Positions 41,984-51,421 are shown, counted from the first letter of the stretch. The stretch is DNA of 64,000 nucleotides from JAJYTL01 sp046705265 (GCA_046705265.1 JBJKQL010000157.1:19276-83275); one strand, 5' to 3'. The notes: generated by a model not told the origin, from the sequence alone. A program made the numbers and translations.

Positions 41984-42856
41984 ATGCATTGGTGGAACAA
42001 AGTTTCCTTGGGCCTGGGGGCATCGCTGGTAAGTGTTCTTGGCAGCGCAGCGGCCCTGGCGGCGCCGGTCGTCGGGGCGCCGCATCCTTGGGAGATCGGC
42101 CTCCAGCAGACGTATTCGCCGATCGGCCATGAGATCAGCTGGTTCAATAATCTGGTCTTGATTGTTGCCTTTGTGATTTCGGCTTTCGTTTTCGTGCTCT
42201 TGATCTATGCTTGCTTTCGCTTTCGCGCGAGCCGCAACCCAGTGCCCTCGCACACCCACCATAATACTGTGCTCGAGGTGATGTGGACTGTGATCCCGGT
42301 GATGATCCTGGTGGTCATCGCGATTCCTTCCTACAAGCTTCTCTATGCCGAGGATTTTCCTCCGCCGATCGGGCTCACCGTCGAGGCCATCGGTCATCAG
42401 TGGTACTGGAGCTATGCCTACCCGAAGGATGGAAATTTCAGCTACTTCTCGATGATCGTGCCGACAGCAAAGCTGAAGCCGGGTCAGCCGCGGCTCCTTA
42501 CCGTCAACCACCCGCTGGTGGTGCCGGTGAACACAAACATTCTGGTGAAGATCACCTCGACTGACGTGCTGCACGATTGGTTCGTGCCGTCGCTCGGCGT
42601 GCAGAAGGAAGCGGTTCCCGGCCGTATCAACGAGACGTGGTTCCGTGCGGAGCGGGTTGGCACCTATTACGGTGAATGCAACGAGCTCTGCGGCATCGGC
42701 CACAGCCGCATGCCGATCGAAGTCAAGGTGCTCTCGAAGCCGGACTTCGCGCGCTGGCTCGCCGCCGCGAAAAAGCAGTATTCGGCCGGTCTCGAGCGCC
42801 GCGCTCCGGCGACGCAGAGCGGCGGGCTCATCCAATTGGCTTCCGTATCGGAGTAA
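41984..42856 (+). CDS. ctaC: cytochrome c oxidase subunit II
   Basis: Carries the CuA centre that accepts electrons from cytochrome c. The 290-residue product from ATG 41984 has a signal sequence (KVSLGLGASLVSVLGSAAAL), two membrane helices (LVLIVAFVISAFVFVLLIY and VMWTVIPVMILVVIAIPSY) and a periplasmic cupredoxin domain. CuA ligands are C232, E234, C236, H240 and M243 in GECNELCGIGHSRMPIEV. The aromatic electron-entry patch is HQWYWSYAYP. An earlier in-frame ATG at 41951 exists; MHWWNKVSLG fits the signal better. A TATAAT at 41794-41799 in the upstream gap lacks a matching -35. Confidence 0.95.
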   Translation: MHWWNKVSLGLGASLVSVLGSAAALAAPVVGAPHPWEIGLQQTYSPIGHEISWFNNLVLIVAFVISAFVFVLLIYACFRFRASRNPVPSHTHHNTVLEVMWTVIPVMILVVIAIPSYKLLYAEDFPPPIGLTVEAIGHQWYWSYAYPKDGNFSYFSMIVPTAKLKPGQPRLLTVNHPLVVPVNTNILVKITSTDVLHDWFVPSLGVQKEAVPGRINETWFRAERVGTYYGECNELCGIGHSRMPIEVKVLSKPDFARWLAAAKKQYSAGLERRAPATQSGGLIQLASVSE

Positions 42857-42915
42857 CAGCGTAAAGCGTGTCGGCAGGTTGACGCCGGCTAGGGATTGAA
42901 CAAGAGAGGTTGGAT

Positions 42916-44532
42916 ATGGCCCATTACGAAAGTGCATCCGCGGCCCATCACGGGGCTCACGGTCATCCCACGGGATGGCGCCGTTGGTTGCTTTCGACCA
43001 ACCATAAGGACATCGGAACGCTCTACCTGATCTTCGCCTGCTGCGCCGGCCTGATCGGCGGCGGCATTTCCGAGATCATCCGTACCGAGCTTCTGACGCC
43101 CGGCGGGCACTTCCTTGGCGATCCCAACCTCTACAATGTGCTGATTACCGCACATGGCCTAATCATGGTGTTCTTCGTCGTCATGCCGGCGACCATGGGC
43201 GGTTTCGGCAACTGGATGGTGCCGCTTCTGATTGGCGCGCCCGACATGGCCTTCCCGCGCCTCAATAACATCAGTTTTTGGCTCTTGGTCGCGTCTTTCT
43301 CGCTGCTCGCGACGTCGATTTTCTTGCCAGGCGCGCCGGGCTATCATGGGGCCGGCACGGGCTGGGTACTCTATCCGCCGCTTTCCGCCAAACTGGGTAA
43401 TCCCGGGCCCGCGGTCGACTGCGTCATCCTTTCGCTTCATCTTGCCGGGGCGTCGTCAATCCTCGGCGCGATCAACTTCATCACAACCATTTTCAACATG
43501 CGCGCTCCCGGCATGACGCTGCACAAGATGCCGCTTTTCGTGTGGTCGGTGCTTGTGACGGCATTCCTGCTGCTTCTGGCCTTGCCGGTCCTCGCTGGCG
43601 CGTTGACCATGCTCTTGACTGACCGCAACTTCGGAACTCATTTCTTCACCCCGCAAGGCGGCGGTGATCCGCTGCTTTGGGAGCACCTCTTCTGGTTCTT
43701 CGGGCATCCAGAAGTCTACATCATGATCTTGCCGGGCTTTGGCATGGTCAGCCATATCATCTCGACCTTCTCGAAAAAGCCGATCTTCGGCTATCTCGGT
43801 ATGGTCTACGCCATGGTGGCGATCGGCCTGGTCGGCTTCGTCGTCTGGGCGCATCACATGTACACCCAGGGCCTCGGCTTCTATACCCAGGCCTATTTTA
43901 CGGCGGCGACGATGGTCATTGCCGTGCCGACCGGCATCAAGATTTTCTCGTGGATCGCCACCATGTGGGGCGGCTCGATCGAATTCAAGACACCGATGCT
44001 GTGGGCGGTCGGCTTTATCGTCCTTTTCACCATCGGCGGCGTTACCGGCGTCATGCTGGCTAACGCCGGCCTCGACACCGAGTTGCATGCGACCTATTTC
44101 GTGGTCGCCCATTTCCATTACGTGCTTTCGCTTGGCGCTGTTTTCGCCATCTTCGGAGGCTTCTATTACTGGTTCGGGAAGATGTCCGGTTGCCAGTACA
44201 ACGAGACATTCGGCAAGATCCACTTCTGGACCACCTTCATCGGCGTCAACTTGACGTTTTTCCCGATGCACTTCCTCGGGCTTGCCGGCATGCCGCGCCG
44301 CATCCCGGATTACCCGGAAGCCTTCGCCGGATGGAACATGGTCGCCTCTCTCGGGTCCTATATCACCTATGCGTCGACGCTTTTCTTTGTCTTCCTAGTG
44401 ATCGAGGCCTTTGTGCGCAAGCGGAAGGTCGCGAACAATCCTTGGGGCGAGGGGGCGACGACATTGGAGTGGACAGTTACCTCGCCGCCAGCCTTCCACG
44501 AATTCGAGGAAGGTCTGCCGGTGATCCGCTAG
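42916..44532 (+). CDS. ctaD: cytochrome c oxidase subunit I (aa3 type)
   Basis: Catalytic subunit with heme a, heme a3 and CuB; reduces O2 and pumps protons. The 538-residue protein has twelve helices; the CuB/Tyr site is H264 to Y268 in FWFFGHPEVYIMILPGFG, followed by the K-channel helix and VVWAHHMYTQGL, and the heme ligands lie in FVVAHFHYVLSLGAVFAIF. The D-channel loop NHGLxMxF appears as AHGLIMVFFVVMPATMGGFG. Real start is ATG 42916, six bases after AGAGAGG; the TTG at 42910 is in frame but too close to it. Confidence 0.97.
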   Translation: MAHYESASAAHHGAHGHPTGWRRWLLSTNHKDIGTLYLIFACCAGLIGGGISEIIRTELLTPGGHFLGDPNLYNVLITAHGLIMVFFVVMPATMGGFGNWMVPLLIGAPDMAFPRLNNISFWLLVASFSLLATSIFLPGAPGYHGAGTGWVLYPPLSAKLGNPGPAVDCVILSLHLAGASSILGAINFITTIFNMRAPGMTLHKMPLFVWSVLVTAFLLLLALPVLAGALTMLLTDRNFGTHFFTPQGGGDPLLWEHLFWFFGHPEVYIMILPGFGMVSHIISTFSKKPIFGYLGMVYAMVAIGLVGFVVWAHHMYTQGLGFYTQAYFTAATMVIAVPTGIKIFSWIATMWGGSIEFKTPMLWAVGFIVLFTIGGVTGVMLANAGLDTELHATYFVVAHFHYVLSLGAVFAIFGGFYYWFGKMSGCQYNETFGKIHFWTTFIGVNLTFFPMHFLGLAGMPRRIPDYPEAFAGWNMVASLGSYITYASTLFFVFLVIEAFVRKRKVANNPWGEGATTLEWTVTSPPAFHEFEEGLPVIR

Positions 44533-44559
44533 GCGGCTCGTCCGGGCTGGAGACGCACC

Positions 44560-45516
44560 GTGTCGTCGATTTCTCCGGTTTCTCTCGGCTCGCCGTCAGG
44601 CAGCCCGGCTTCTGCGGGCCGAGCCCGGCCGGTGGCGGCACTTGGCGGGGAAGGCCAAGTTCGAGACTATGTCGCCCTGTTGAAGCCGCGCGTAATGTCG
44701 CTCGTGGTGTTCACGGGACTTGCCGGCATGGTCATGGCGCCGGGGCATCTCAATCCGGTACTGGCCGCTACGGCGTTAATGTGCATCGCGGCGGGCGCCG
44801 GGGCGGCGGGCGCCATCAACATGTGGTATGATGCCGATATCGACGCGATCATGGCGCGCACCCGGCACCGGCCTATCCCGAGCGGCCGGATCGCGCCGGG
44901 CGAGGCCTTGGGTTTCGGTGCGACGCTTGCCGTTGGCGCCGTGCTGCTCATGGGGCTCGCGATCAATTTGATGGCGGGCCTGCTTCTCGCCTTGACCATC
45001 GGCTTTTACGTATTCATTTATACCATGTGGCTGAAGCGCCGGACGCCGCAAAACATCGTCATCGGCGGCGCCGCCGGCGCCTTTCCGCCGATGATCGGCT
45101 GGGTAGCGGTGACCGGCCATGTCAGCCTTGCCGCCGTCAGCCTGTTTTTCCTCATTTTCTGCTGGACGCCGCCGCATTTTTGGGCACTAGCGCTTTACCG
45201 CTCCGGTGATTATCAGCGCGCCGGGGTGCCGATGCTGCCGGTAGTTTCTGGCGACAAGGAGACTCGCAAGCAGATACTGAACTATTCGCTGCTCCTTATT
45301 CCGGTTAGCTTGGCACCTTGGTGGTTTGGTCTCGGCGGGCCGCTCTATCTCGTGGGGGCGCTGCTCCTGAACGTGGTCCTGCTTGCGCTCGCGATTATGG
45401 TCCGACGCGAGAACGGCGAACGCGCGGCGCGCCAGCTCTTTGCCTTCTCTATTCTCTATCTCTTTCTCCTATTCTCGTTGCTTCTGGTCGGAACGGGGAT
45501 CGCGGGAGGTGGTTGA
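44560..45516 (+). CDS. ctaB: protoheme IX farnesyltransferase
   Basis: Converts heme b to heme o, the precursor of the heme a used by the oxidase encoded beside it. The 318-residue UbiA-superfamily protein starts at GTG 44560. The first aspartate motif is NMWYDADIDAIMARTRHRPI and the second is YRSGDYQRAGVPMLPVVSGD; eight to nine membrane helices follow the soluble N-terminus. The heme a synthase gene (ctaA) is not in the window. Confidence 0.95.
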   Translation: MSSISPVSLGSPSGSPASAGRARPVAALGGEGQVRDYVALLKPRVMSLVVFTGLAGMVMAPGHLNPVLAATALMCIAAGAGAAGAINMWYDADIDAIMARTRHRPIPSGRIAPGEALGFGATLAVGAVLLMGLAINLMAGLLLALTIGFYVFIYTMWLKRRTPQNIVIGGAAGAFPPMIGWVAVTGHVSLAAVSLFFLIFCWTPPHFWALALYRSGDYQRAGVPMLPVVSGDKETRKQILNYSLLLIPVSLAPWWFGLGGPLYLVGALLLNVVLLALAIMVRRENGERAARQLFAFSILYLFLLFSLLLVGTGIAGGG

Positions 45517-45517
45517 G

Positions 45518-45637
45518 GTGCCGGTGTCCGACTTGCACCGGCGCAGAAGGGGACGGAATTTCGCCCTGGCCGGCTTTCTGATTGCGCTCGTAATCTTGTT
45601 TTTTGTCATTACCTTAGTGAAATTCAATGGCGGTTAG
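45518..45637 (+). CDS. small single-helix membrane protein, CoxF-like
   Basis: A 39-residue protein: basic N-terminus PVSDLHRRRRGRNFA, then one membrane helix LAGFLIALVILFFVITLVKF. It occupies the place of the small CoxF protein found after ctaB in alphaproteobacterial oxidase operons. The start is proposed at GTG 45518, eight bases after GGGAGG and two bases after the ctaB stop; GTG 45509 and 45524 are alternatives. Role not established; probably an assembly or stabilising subunit. In most relatives ctaG (cox11) follows here, but it is absent. Confidence 0.7.
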   Translation: MPVSDLHRRRRGRNFALAGFLIALVILFFVITLVKFNGG

Positions 45638-45708
45638 GTTCGGGGGCTGGACAGCGCAAGCGTCAAGGGCGGCTGTCACAGACATTTCCGCAGCGGAGGG
45701 ATAGCGGC

Positions 45709-46524
45709 ATGGCAAGTGTGGGAACGCGAGGACACGATTATCATCTGGTGGCGCCAAGCCCGTGGCCGATAATCGGCGCTTTTGGCGCCGTTCTGACGGC
45801 GAGCGGTCTCGTGCTCTACATGCATACCGAGATTCCGTGGCTGCTCATCGTTGGTGCGCTGATCGTCGGCTACACGATGTTCGTGTGGTGGCGTGACGTC
45901 GTGCGCGAAGCGACCTTCCAGGGGTTCCACACGCCGGTCGTGCAACTTGGCCTGCGCTACGGCATGCTCTTGTTCATCGCTTCCGAAGTGATGTTCTTCG
46001 TCGCCTGGTTCTGGGCCTTCTTCAACGCCTCACTCTATCCGACAGCGCAAATCGGCGGCGTCTGGCCGCCCAAGGGAATCGTTCCTTTCGATCCCTGGGA
46101 CCTTGCCTTCCTCAACACACTGATCCTCTTGACCTCTGGCACCACCGTCACCTGGGCGCACCATGCGCTGCAGAACGGTGATCGCAAGGGTACGCTGCAG
46201 GGGCTGGTTCTCACCATTCTGCTTGGCATGTCTTTCACTTGCGTCCAAGCCTATGAATACACTCATGCCACTTTCGGCTTTACTGATGGCATCTATGCCT
46301 CGACGTTTTTCATGGCGACGGGTTTTCACGGCGCGCACGTGCTAATTGGCACGATCTTCCTGATCGTTACCCTGTTTCGCGCCTATCGTGGCGACTTCAA
46401 ACCAGATCATCATTTTGGCTTCGAAGCCGCCGCCTGGTACTGGCATTTCGTCGACGTCGTGTGGCTGTTCCTCTTCACCTGCATTTATTTGTGGGGCTCG
46501 CACGGCATGTATGTCTCGGGCTGA
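45709..46524 (+). CDS. ctaE: cytochrome c oxidase subunit III
   Basis: Seven-helix subunit that stabilises the proton-pumping core. The 271-residue protein has YHLVAPSPWPIIGAFGA at the N-terminus, RYGMLLFIASEVMFFVAWFW with the conserved Glu, TTVTWAHHAL and GFHGAHVLIGTIFL, then FGFEAAAWYWHFVDVVWLFL at the C-terminus. GGAGGG precedes the ATG. Its stop abuts the DUF983 gene. Confidence 0.96.
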   Translation: MASVGTRGHDYHLVAPSPWPIIGAFGAVLTASGLVLYMHTEIPWLLIVGALIVGYTMFVWWRDVVREATFQGFHTPVVQLGLRYGMLLFIASEVMFFVAWFWAFFNASLYPTAQIGGVWPPKGIVPFDPWDLAFLNTLILLTSGTTVTWAHHALQNGDRKGTLQGLVLTILLGMSFTCVQAYEYTHATFGFTDGIYASTFFMATGFHGAHVLIGTIFLIVTLFRAYRGDFKPDHHFGFEAAAWYWHFVDVVWLFLFTCIYLWGSHGMYVSG

Positions 46525-46893
46525 ATGAATGACGCCGCCGAACGGGGCCTGTCGCCGTTCTGGACCGGGCTCCGCTGCCGTTGCCCACGCTGCGGCAAGG
46601 GGCCGCTCTTCAGCGGATTCCTTACCGTGCGACCCAAGTGCCCGAATTGCGCCCTCGATTTCGCTGACGTCGATACCGGCGACGGGCCTGCGGTGTTCGT
46701 CATCTTTGCGGTCAGCATCGTGATTGTCGCCATGGCGTTGTGGATGCAAGCGGCCTTCGATCCGCCCTACTGGTTGCAGCTCGCGATCTGGCTTCCAGCC
46801 ATTCTGGTTGCTTCCCTCGGCCTTCTGCGGCCGTTCAAAGGCGTTCTCATTGCCCTGCAATACCGCCATCATTTGGGTGCCGGATTTGAGTGA
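46525..46893 (+). CDS. DUF983 protein
   Basis: A 122-residue protein with an N-terminal zinc-ribbon-like double CxxC (RCRCPRCGKGPLF and RPKCPNCALDF) and two membrane helices (VFVIFAVSIVIVAMALWM and LAIWLPAILVASLGLL). DUF983 is regularly encoded between ctaE and surf1 in alphaproteobacterial oxidase operons, so an assembly role is inferred. It begins directly after the ctaE stop and overlaps the surf1 start. Confidence 0.9.
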   Translation: MNDAAERGLSPFWTGLRCRCPRCGKGPLFSGFLTVRPKCPNCALDFADVDTGDGPAVFVIFAVSIVIVAMALWMQAAFDPPYWLQLAIWLPAILVASLGLLRPFKGVLIALQYRHHLGAGFE

Positions 46894-47665
46894 GCGGCGA
46901 CGCTTTCGCCCTGCCTTTTGGCCGACCTTCGCGACCGTTCTCGGGGCCCTGTTTCTAACCGGCCTCGGCGTCTGGCAGGTCTATCGGCTGCATTGGAAGG
47001 AGCACCTTCTCGCCACCATCGCGGCACGGACAAAGGCACCGGTGGTGCCCTTGCCGCATGGCATGATCACCGCCCGGCCGTGGCTCTATCGTCATGTGCA
47101 GGTACGGGGCTGGCTCCAGAACCAGAAAGAGATGTACCTCTTCGCCTTCGACAAGTGGGGGCGTTCCGGCTTCGACCTCATCGTGCCGCTGAAACGCGAA
47201 GACGGCGGTTACGTGCTGATCAACCGTGGCTGGGTCCCGGAGGCAAAACGCAAGCCGGAAACGCGCCCGGGTACCGAGCCGGTCGGCCTCGTTACCATCG
47301 ATGGCGTGGTGCAAAGCAGCCTCAAGCAGGGCTTGTTCGTGCCCAACAATGAGGTGAAGCAGAATCTGTGGTTTTATCCCGACGCACCGGAGATGGCTGC
47401 CGCAGCTGGGATCCTGGCGCCCAATCTCTTCGTCGCCGCCGACGCGTCGAAGGATTGGCGCGCGCTGCCTGTCGGGGGCCAGGTGATCGTGGATATTCCG
47501 AACCACCACCTGCAATACGCCTTGATCTGGTTTTCGCTCGCGTTCGCCCTCGTAGTGATCTTTGTCTTGCATGAACTCGAGCCCAAGCGCGAAGAATGCG
47601 GCACGAGCACGGCCTCGACAGGGGCGGCGAAGCCTCCGGAAACGCCGACCGGAGAGGGCAAATGA
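46877..47665 (+). CDS. SURF1-family oxidase assembly protein
   Basis: SURF1 proteins deliver or hold heme a during assembly of cytochrome oxidase subunit I. The 262-residue product has the two terminal membrane helices of the family (FWPTFATVLGALFLTGLGVW and LQYALIWFSLAFALVVIFVL) and, between them, GRSGFDLIVPLKREDGGYVL, INRGWVPEAKR, and IPNHHLQYALIW with the conserved NxHLxYAxxW pattern. Start is uncertain: GTG 46877 or TTG 46886, both overlapping the end of the DUF983 gene. The stop overlaps the next start as ATGA. Confidence 0.92.
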   Translation: MPDLSERRRFRPAFWPTFATVLGALFLTGLGVWQVYRLHWKEHLLATIAARTKAPVVPLPHGMITARPWLYRHVQVRGWLQNQKEMYLFAFDKWGRSGFDLIVPLKREDGGYVLINRGWVPEAKRKPETRPGTEPVGLVTIDGVVQSSLKQGLFVPNNEVKQNLWFYPDAPEMAAAAGILAPNLFVAADASKDWRALPVGGQVIVDIPNHHLQYALIWFSLAFALVVIFVLHELEPKREECGTSTASTGAAKPPETPTGEGK

Positions 47666-49176
47666 AAACAACTGCCGTTACCACTCCTCCGGCCTATGCC
47701 GAGCTCACGAGCTGCTTTCGCAGGCTTTCGGCTATTTCGGGCGCCCTTGCCGTGCTCGAATGGGATCGCGCTACCATGATGCCGGCGGGCGGCGCCGAGG
47801 CGCGAGCCGAACAGATTGCAAGTCTCGGCGTCCTGCACCATGAGCTTCTTACCGTGCCTGTCGTCGGCGAACTTCTTGATCGGGCCGAGGCCGACGCCGC
47901 TGGCCTCGATGGTTGGCAAGCCGGAAACTTGCGAGCCATGCGCCGCGCTTGGCGCCACGCGACCGCCCTCTCGCCGGAACTGGTCGAGGCTAAGCTTCGC
48001 GCCGTCTCGCGCTGCGAGATGGTGTGGCGCACGGCGCGCGCAGAAAGCGATTTTGCAACCCTATTGCCGCATCTCGCGGAAGTCGTGGCGCTGACCCGGG
48101 AAGCGGCGGCGGTTAAGGCGGCAGCCTTCGGCACCACCGCCTATGAAGCGTTGCTTGACGAGTACGAGCCCGAAGGCTCTCTTGCCTGCATTGACGCGCT
48201 GTTCAGCGACCTGCTCGGCTTTTTGCCGGAATTCGTCACTCGCGCGCTTGAGAACCAAGCGCGAAAGCCGCCGCCCGCATTGCCGCGGGGGCCGTTCCCG
48301 ATAGACCTGCAGCGTCAAGTTGCGCTACGGCTGATGAGCGCCTTGGGTTTCGATTTCCGCCACGGCCGTCTCGACACCTCAGATCACCCCTTTACCGGGG
48401 GCGTACCGCAGGATGTCCGCATTACCACGCGCTACGACGAGGCCGATTTCACCCGCGCGCTGATGGGAGTTCTGCACGAGAGCGGGCACGCTTTCTATGA
48501 ACGCGGGTTGCCTGCGGCCTGGGCTGATCAGCCGGTTGGTCAAGCACGCGGCATGGCGCTGCACGAAAGCCAGTCCTTGCTGATCGAAATGCAGGTTTGC
48601 CGCAGCCCGGCCTTTCTTGCCTTCGCCGCACCGATCCTGCGGGAGGCCTTCGGCGGCGAGGCGGAGGCCTTCACGCCGGACAACCTCGGTCGCATCTATC
48701 GCCGGGTGGCGCGGAGCCTGATCCGCGTCGACGCCGACGAGGTCACCTATCCGCTGCATGTCATACTGCGCTATCGTCTCGAAAAGGCGATGCTGGCCGG
48801 CGATCTCGCGGTTGCCGACCTGCCCGAAGCCTGGGGTGCGGGCATGGCCGAGCTGATCGGCATTATGCCGTCGGCCGATCGCGATGGATGCCTACAGGAC
48901 ATCCATTGGCCGGGTGGTGCCTTCGGTTATTTTCCGACTTACACTTTGGGGGCTCTCGCCGCCGCGCAGCTCTTCGCCGCCGCCAAAACACGAATCCCGG
49001 ACCTTCTCGGCCACATCGCGAAGGGTGAATTCACGGCGCTTCGTGAATGGCTGACGGCAAACGTGCACAGCTTCGGCGCGCTTCTCGGTACCGATGAGGT
49101 GCTGCAAAGGGCGACCGGCACGCCGCTAGGAACGGCGGCCTTCCGTCGGCATCTCGAAGAGCGCTATCTGAGCTGA
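47662..49176 (+). CDS. M32-family metallocarboxypeptidase
   Basis: A thermostable carboxypeptidase 1 (Taq) type enzyme removing C-terminal residues with a divalent metal. The 504-residue protein has the zinc motif H272-E-S-G-H in GVLHESGHAFYERGLPAAW, then MALHESQSLLIEMQV with the third ligand region and VTYPLHVILRYRLEKAMLAG, and ends with HIAKGEFTALREWLTANVHS. ATG 47662 overlaps the surf1 stop (ATGA), so it may be co-transcribed with the oxidase operon although functionally unrelated. Confidence 0.95.
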   Translation: MKTTAVTTPPAYAELTSCFRRLSAISGALAVLEWDRATMMPAGGAEARAEQIASLGVLHHELLTVPVVGELLDRAEADAAGLDGWQAGNLRAMRRAWRHATALSPELVEAKLRAVSRCEMVWRTARAESDFATLLPHLAEVVALTREAAAVKAAAFGTTAYEALLDEYEPEGSLACIDALFSDLLGFLPEFVTRALENQARKPPPALPRGPFPIDLQRQVALRLMSALGFDFRHGRLDTSDHPFTGGVPQDVRITTRYDEADFTRALMGVLHESGHAFYERGLPAAWADQPVGQARGMALHESQSLLIEMQVCRSPAFLAFAAPILREAFGGEAEAFTPDNLGRIYRRVARSLIRVDADEVTYPLHVILRYRLEKAMLAGDLAVADLPEAWGAGMAELIGIMPSADRDGCLQDIHWPGGAFGYFPTYTLGALAAAQLFAAAKTRIPDLLGHIAKGEFTALREWLTANVHSFGALLGTDEVLQRATGTPLGTAAFRRHLEERYLS

Positions 49177-49212
49177 AAAGGCGAAGCCAATAGGCCACGG
49201 CGGCAAAGGCGA

Positions 49213-49833
49213 CTAGAAATTAGTGGACCAGCGCGGCGGCAGGTAGGCCAAGGTGATTTCGCACTGATCGGCCGAGGCGCCTGCGTTCGGCGCACCCGCG
49301 GCTTGCGCGGGTGCGACTTTGCCTCCGGTGCTTTTTTGCGGTACCGGCGTCGGATAGATCGTCAGGGCGGAAGCGAGCAACGCGCTCTTGTTGGCAAAGC
49401 TGAAGGCTACCGTGTAGCGATCATGGGTATCGCTGCCAACTTCATCCCGGCGGAACGATGGCGGCGCGCTCGGCTTTCCATAACGCTGGTTGAGACGAGC
49501 CAGTACGTAGTTGAAACGGGCAATGCATGGATACGGTTGTTCGCCCGATTGGTAACGCACTTTGGCGATGCTCGCCCTGTCGCTGGCGGTGAAGTGCTGC
49601 GTCACCCGAAACTGCATTCCGGCAATCAGTATTCGATAGACGAGGATGCTGGTGCCGTCGGCATCCTTTTGCATTATGCCGTTGCCGTTGTTTAAGGCGA
49701 GTGCTTTATCGGCCGGAGTGCCGAAGGGGATGTTGCCGAAGCCCGGGAGCCTCATTGCCGGCGCAGCCACAACAGGTATGGTAGAGGAAACCAGTAATGC
49801 GGTCGCGAAATATACGATAATCTGATTTCTCAT
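49213..49833 (-). CDS. secreted protein of unknown function, possible orphan
   Basis: About 206 residues with a clear signal peptide (MRNQIIVYFATALLVSSTIP then VVAAPA). The mature part begins AMRLPGFGNIPFGTPADKAL, which recalls periplasmic domains that start with a gap-and-turn PFG motif, but I recognise no family. Two cysteines (PYPCIARF and DQCEITLAYLPPRW) may form a disulfide. The stretch and its upstream region are visibly richer in A and T than the neighbours, hinting at transfer or weak selection. The longer start ATG 49872 is possible; the one chosen gives the better signal peptide. No Shine-Dalgarno at either. Confidence 0.65.
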   Translation of the reverse strand: MRNQIIVYFATALLVSSTIPVVAAPAMRLPGFGNIPFGTPADKALALNNGNGIMQKDADGTSILVYRILIAGMQFRVTQHFTASDRASIAKVRYQSGEQPYPCIARFNYVLARLNQRYGKPSAPPSFRRDEVGSDTHDRYTVAFSFANKSALLASALTIYPTPVPQKSTGGKVAPAQAAGAPNAGASADQCEITLAYLPPRWSTNF

Positions 49834-50008
49834 ACTCGTATATCGTGTTTTTGTTAGAAATGATATCCGCATAGATAGTATTTTTTTGCCATTTTAGGCG
49901 TGGGCAATAATAGCCGTGTTTGCTTAACAAATCCTAACGGAGGCCACCCTTGCGCCGCGCAGGGCGGCCCACTAGTGTGCTCCTCTTCAGCTGACGAGGA
50001 ACGATGCG

Positions 50009-51421
50009 GTGCGCTATCTCAGTACCAGGGGCGAGGCGCCAGTGCTTGGCTTTACCGACGTGCTGCTGACGGGCTTGGCACCGGATGGCGGGCTCTATGT
50101 GCCAGAGGCTTGGCCACGGCTTTCGTCTACGGTTATGCGCAGCTTCATCGGCCGTTCCTATGCCGAAGTGGCGACCGACGTCATCTTTCCATTCGTCGAA
50201 GATGACCTCGACAAAGCGGAACTTGCGACGCTCGCGCTCGAAACTTATGCGGTCTTCAGCCATGCCGCCGTGGGGCCTTTGCGCCAAGTTGGGTGTGCCG
50301 ATTGGGTGCTGGAACTCTTTCACGGCCCGACGCTCGCCTTCAAGGACTTCGCGCTGCAGCTTTTGGGCCGTCTGTTCGACCACGCGCTGGCAAGGCGCGG
50401 CGACCGAATCACCCTCGTCGGCGCCACCTCGGGCGATACCGGCTCGGCGGCGATCGCTGGTTGCCGTGGCCGTGCGAATATCGACATCTTCATCCTCCAT
50501 CCCTGGGGTCGCGTGTCGGAGGTGCAGCGCCGGCAGATGACCACGGTCGCCGATGCCAATGTCCACAATATCGGCATCGATGGCAGTTTTGATGATTGCC
50601 AAGCCCTGGTGAAAGCGCTGTTCCAAGACCGGCCGTTCCGCGAGAAATTGCGTCTCTCGGCGGTGAACTCGATCAACTGGGCCCGGGTCATGGCGCAGAT
50701 CGTGTACTACGTGACCGCCGCGGTAGCGCTCGGGGCGCCTGATCGTGCCGCCAGTTTTGCTGTGCCGACGGGGAATTTCGGCGATGTCTTCGCGGGTTAT
50801 GTGGCAAGCCGCATGGGTTTGCCGATCGAGCGCCTTATCGTTGCCACCAACCGCAACGACATTTTAGCCCGCTTCTTCGCGACCGGCGAATACCGCGTCT
50901 GCGGGGTTACGCCAACCATCAGTCCGAGTATGGACATCCAAGTGGCTTCGAATTTTGAGCGCCTTCTTCTCGACCTCCACGACGGCGACGGCGCTGAGGT
51001 CGCGCGTGACATGACAAAACTGCACGAAGACGGCGGATTTCGCGTCAGCGCCGCGAATCTCGAGAAGGCGCGCCGTCTTTTCGATGGCCACCGCGTTGAC
51101 GAAAGCGAGACCCGGGCCGCGATTGCCACCACGTATCGTGAGACAGGCTGGCTGCCGGATCCGCATACCGCCGTCGGCCTCGCCGCGGCGCGGCTTCGCC
51201 ATGATCCGCGTCAGCCGACGGTGACACTCGCCACGGCGCACGCGGCGAAATTTCCGGAGGCGGTCATGGAGGCGGTCGGCTTCCGTCCCGAGGTGCCGCC
51301 TCGTCTCGCCGAGCTCATCGGCCGGCCCGAACGGTGTGCCCGGCTCAAGGCGGATCTCGGCATGCTCAAGCAATTCATCACCAAACGTGCGCGGCTCGGT
51401 CAAGGAACCACAGTGACATGA
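50009..51421 (+). CDS. thrC: threonine synthase
   Basis: PLP enzyme converting O-phosphohomoserine to threonine. The 470-residue protein starts at GTG 50009, eight bases after GAGGAA (MRYLSTRGEAPVLGFTDVLL). The PLP lysine is K112 in HGPTLAFKDFALQLLGRLF. LVGATSGDTGSAAIAG is the phosphate loop, and SAVNSINWARVMAQIVYY and NFGDVFAGYVASRMGLP are family blocks. The length and the N-terminal extension place it in the longer class II (proteobacterial/yeast-like) group. Translationally coupled to the M16 peptidase gene by ATGA. Confidence 0.96.
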   Translation: MRYLSTRGEAPVLGFTDVLLTGLAPDGGLYVPEAWPRLSSTVMRSFIGRSYAEVATDVIFPFVEDDLDKAELATLALETYAVFSHAAVGPLRQVGCADWVLELFHGPTLAFKDFALQLLGRLFDHALARRGDRITLVGATSGDTGSAAIAGCRGRANIDIFILHPWGRVSEVQRRQMTTVADANVHNIGIDGSFDDCQALVKALFQDRPFREKLRLSAVNSINWARVMAQIVYYVTAAVALGAPDRAASFAVPTGNFGDVFAGYVASRMGLPIERLIVATNRNDILARFFATGEYRVCGVTPTISPSMDIQVASNFERLLLDLHDGDGAEVARDMTKLHEDGGFRVSAANLEKARRLFDGHRVDESETRAAIATTYRETGWLPDPHTAVGLAAARLRHDPRQPTVTLATAHAAKFPEAVMEAVGFRPEVPPRLAELIGRPERCARLKADLGMLKQFITKRARLGQGTTVT

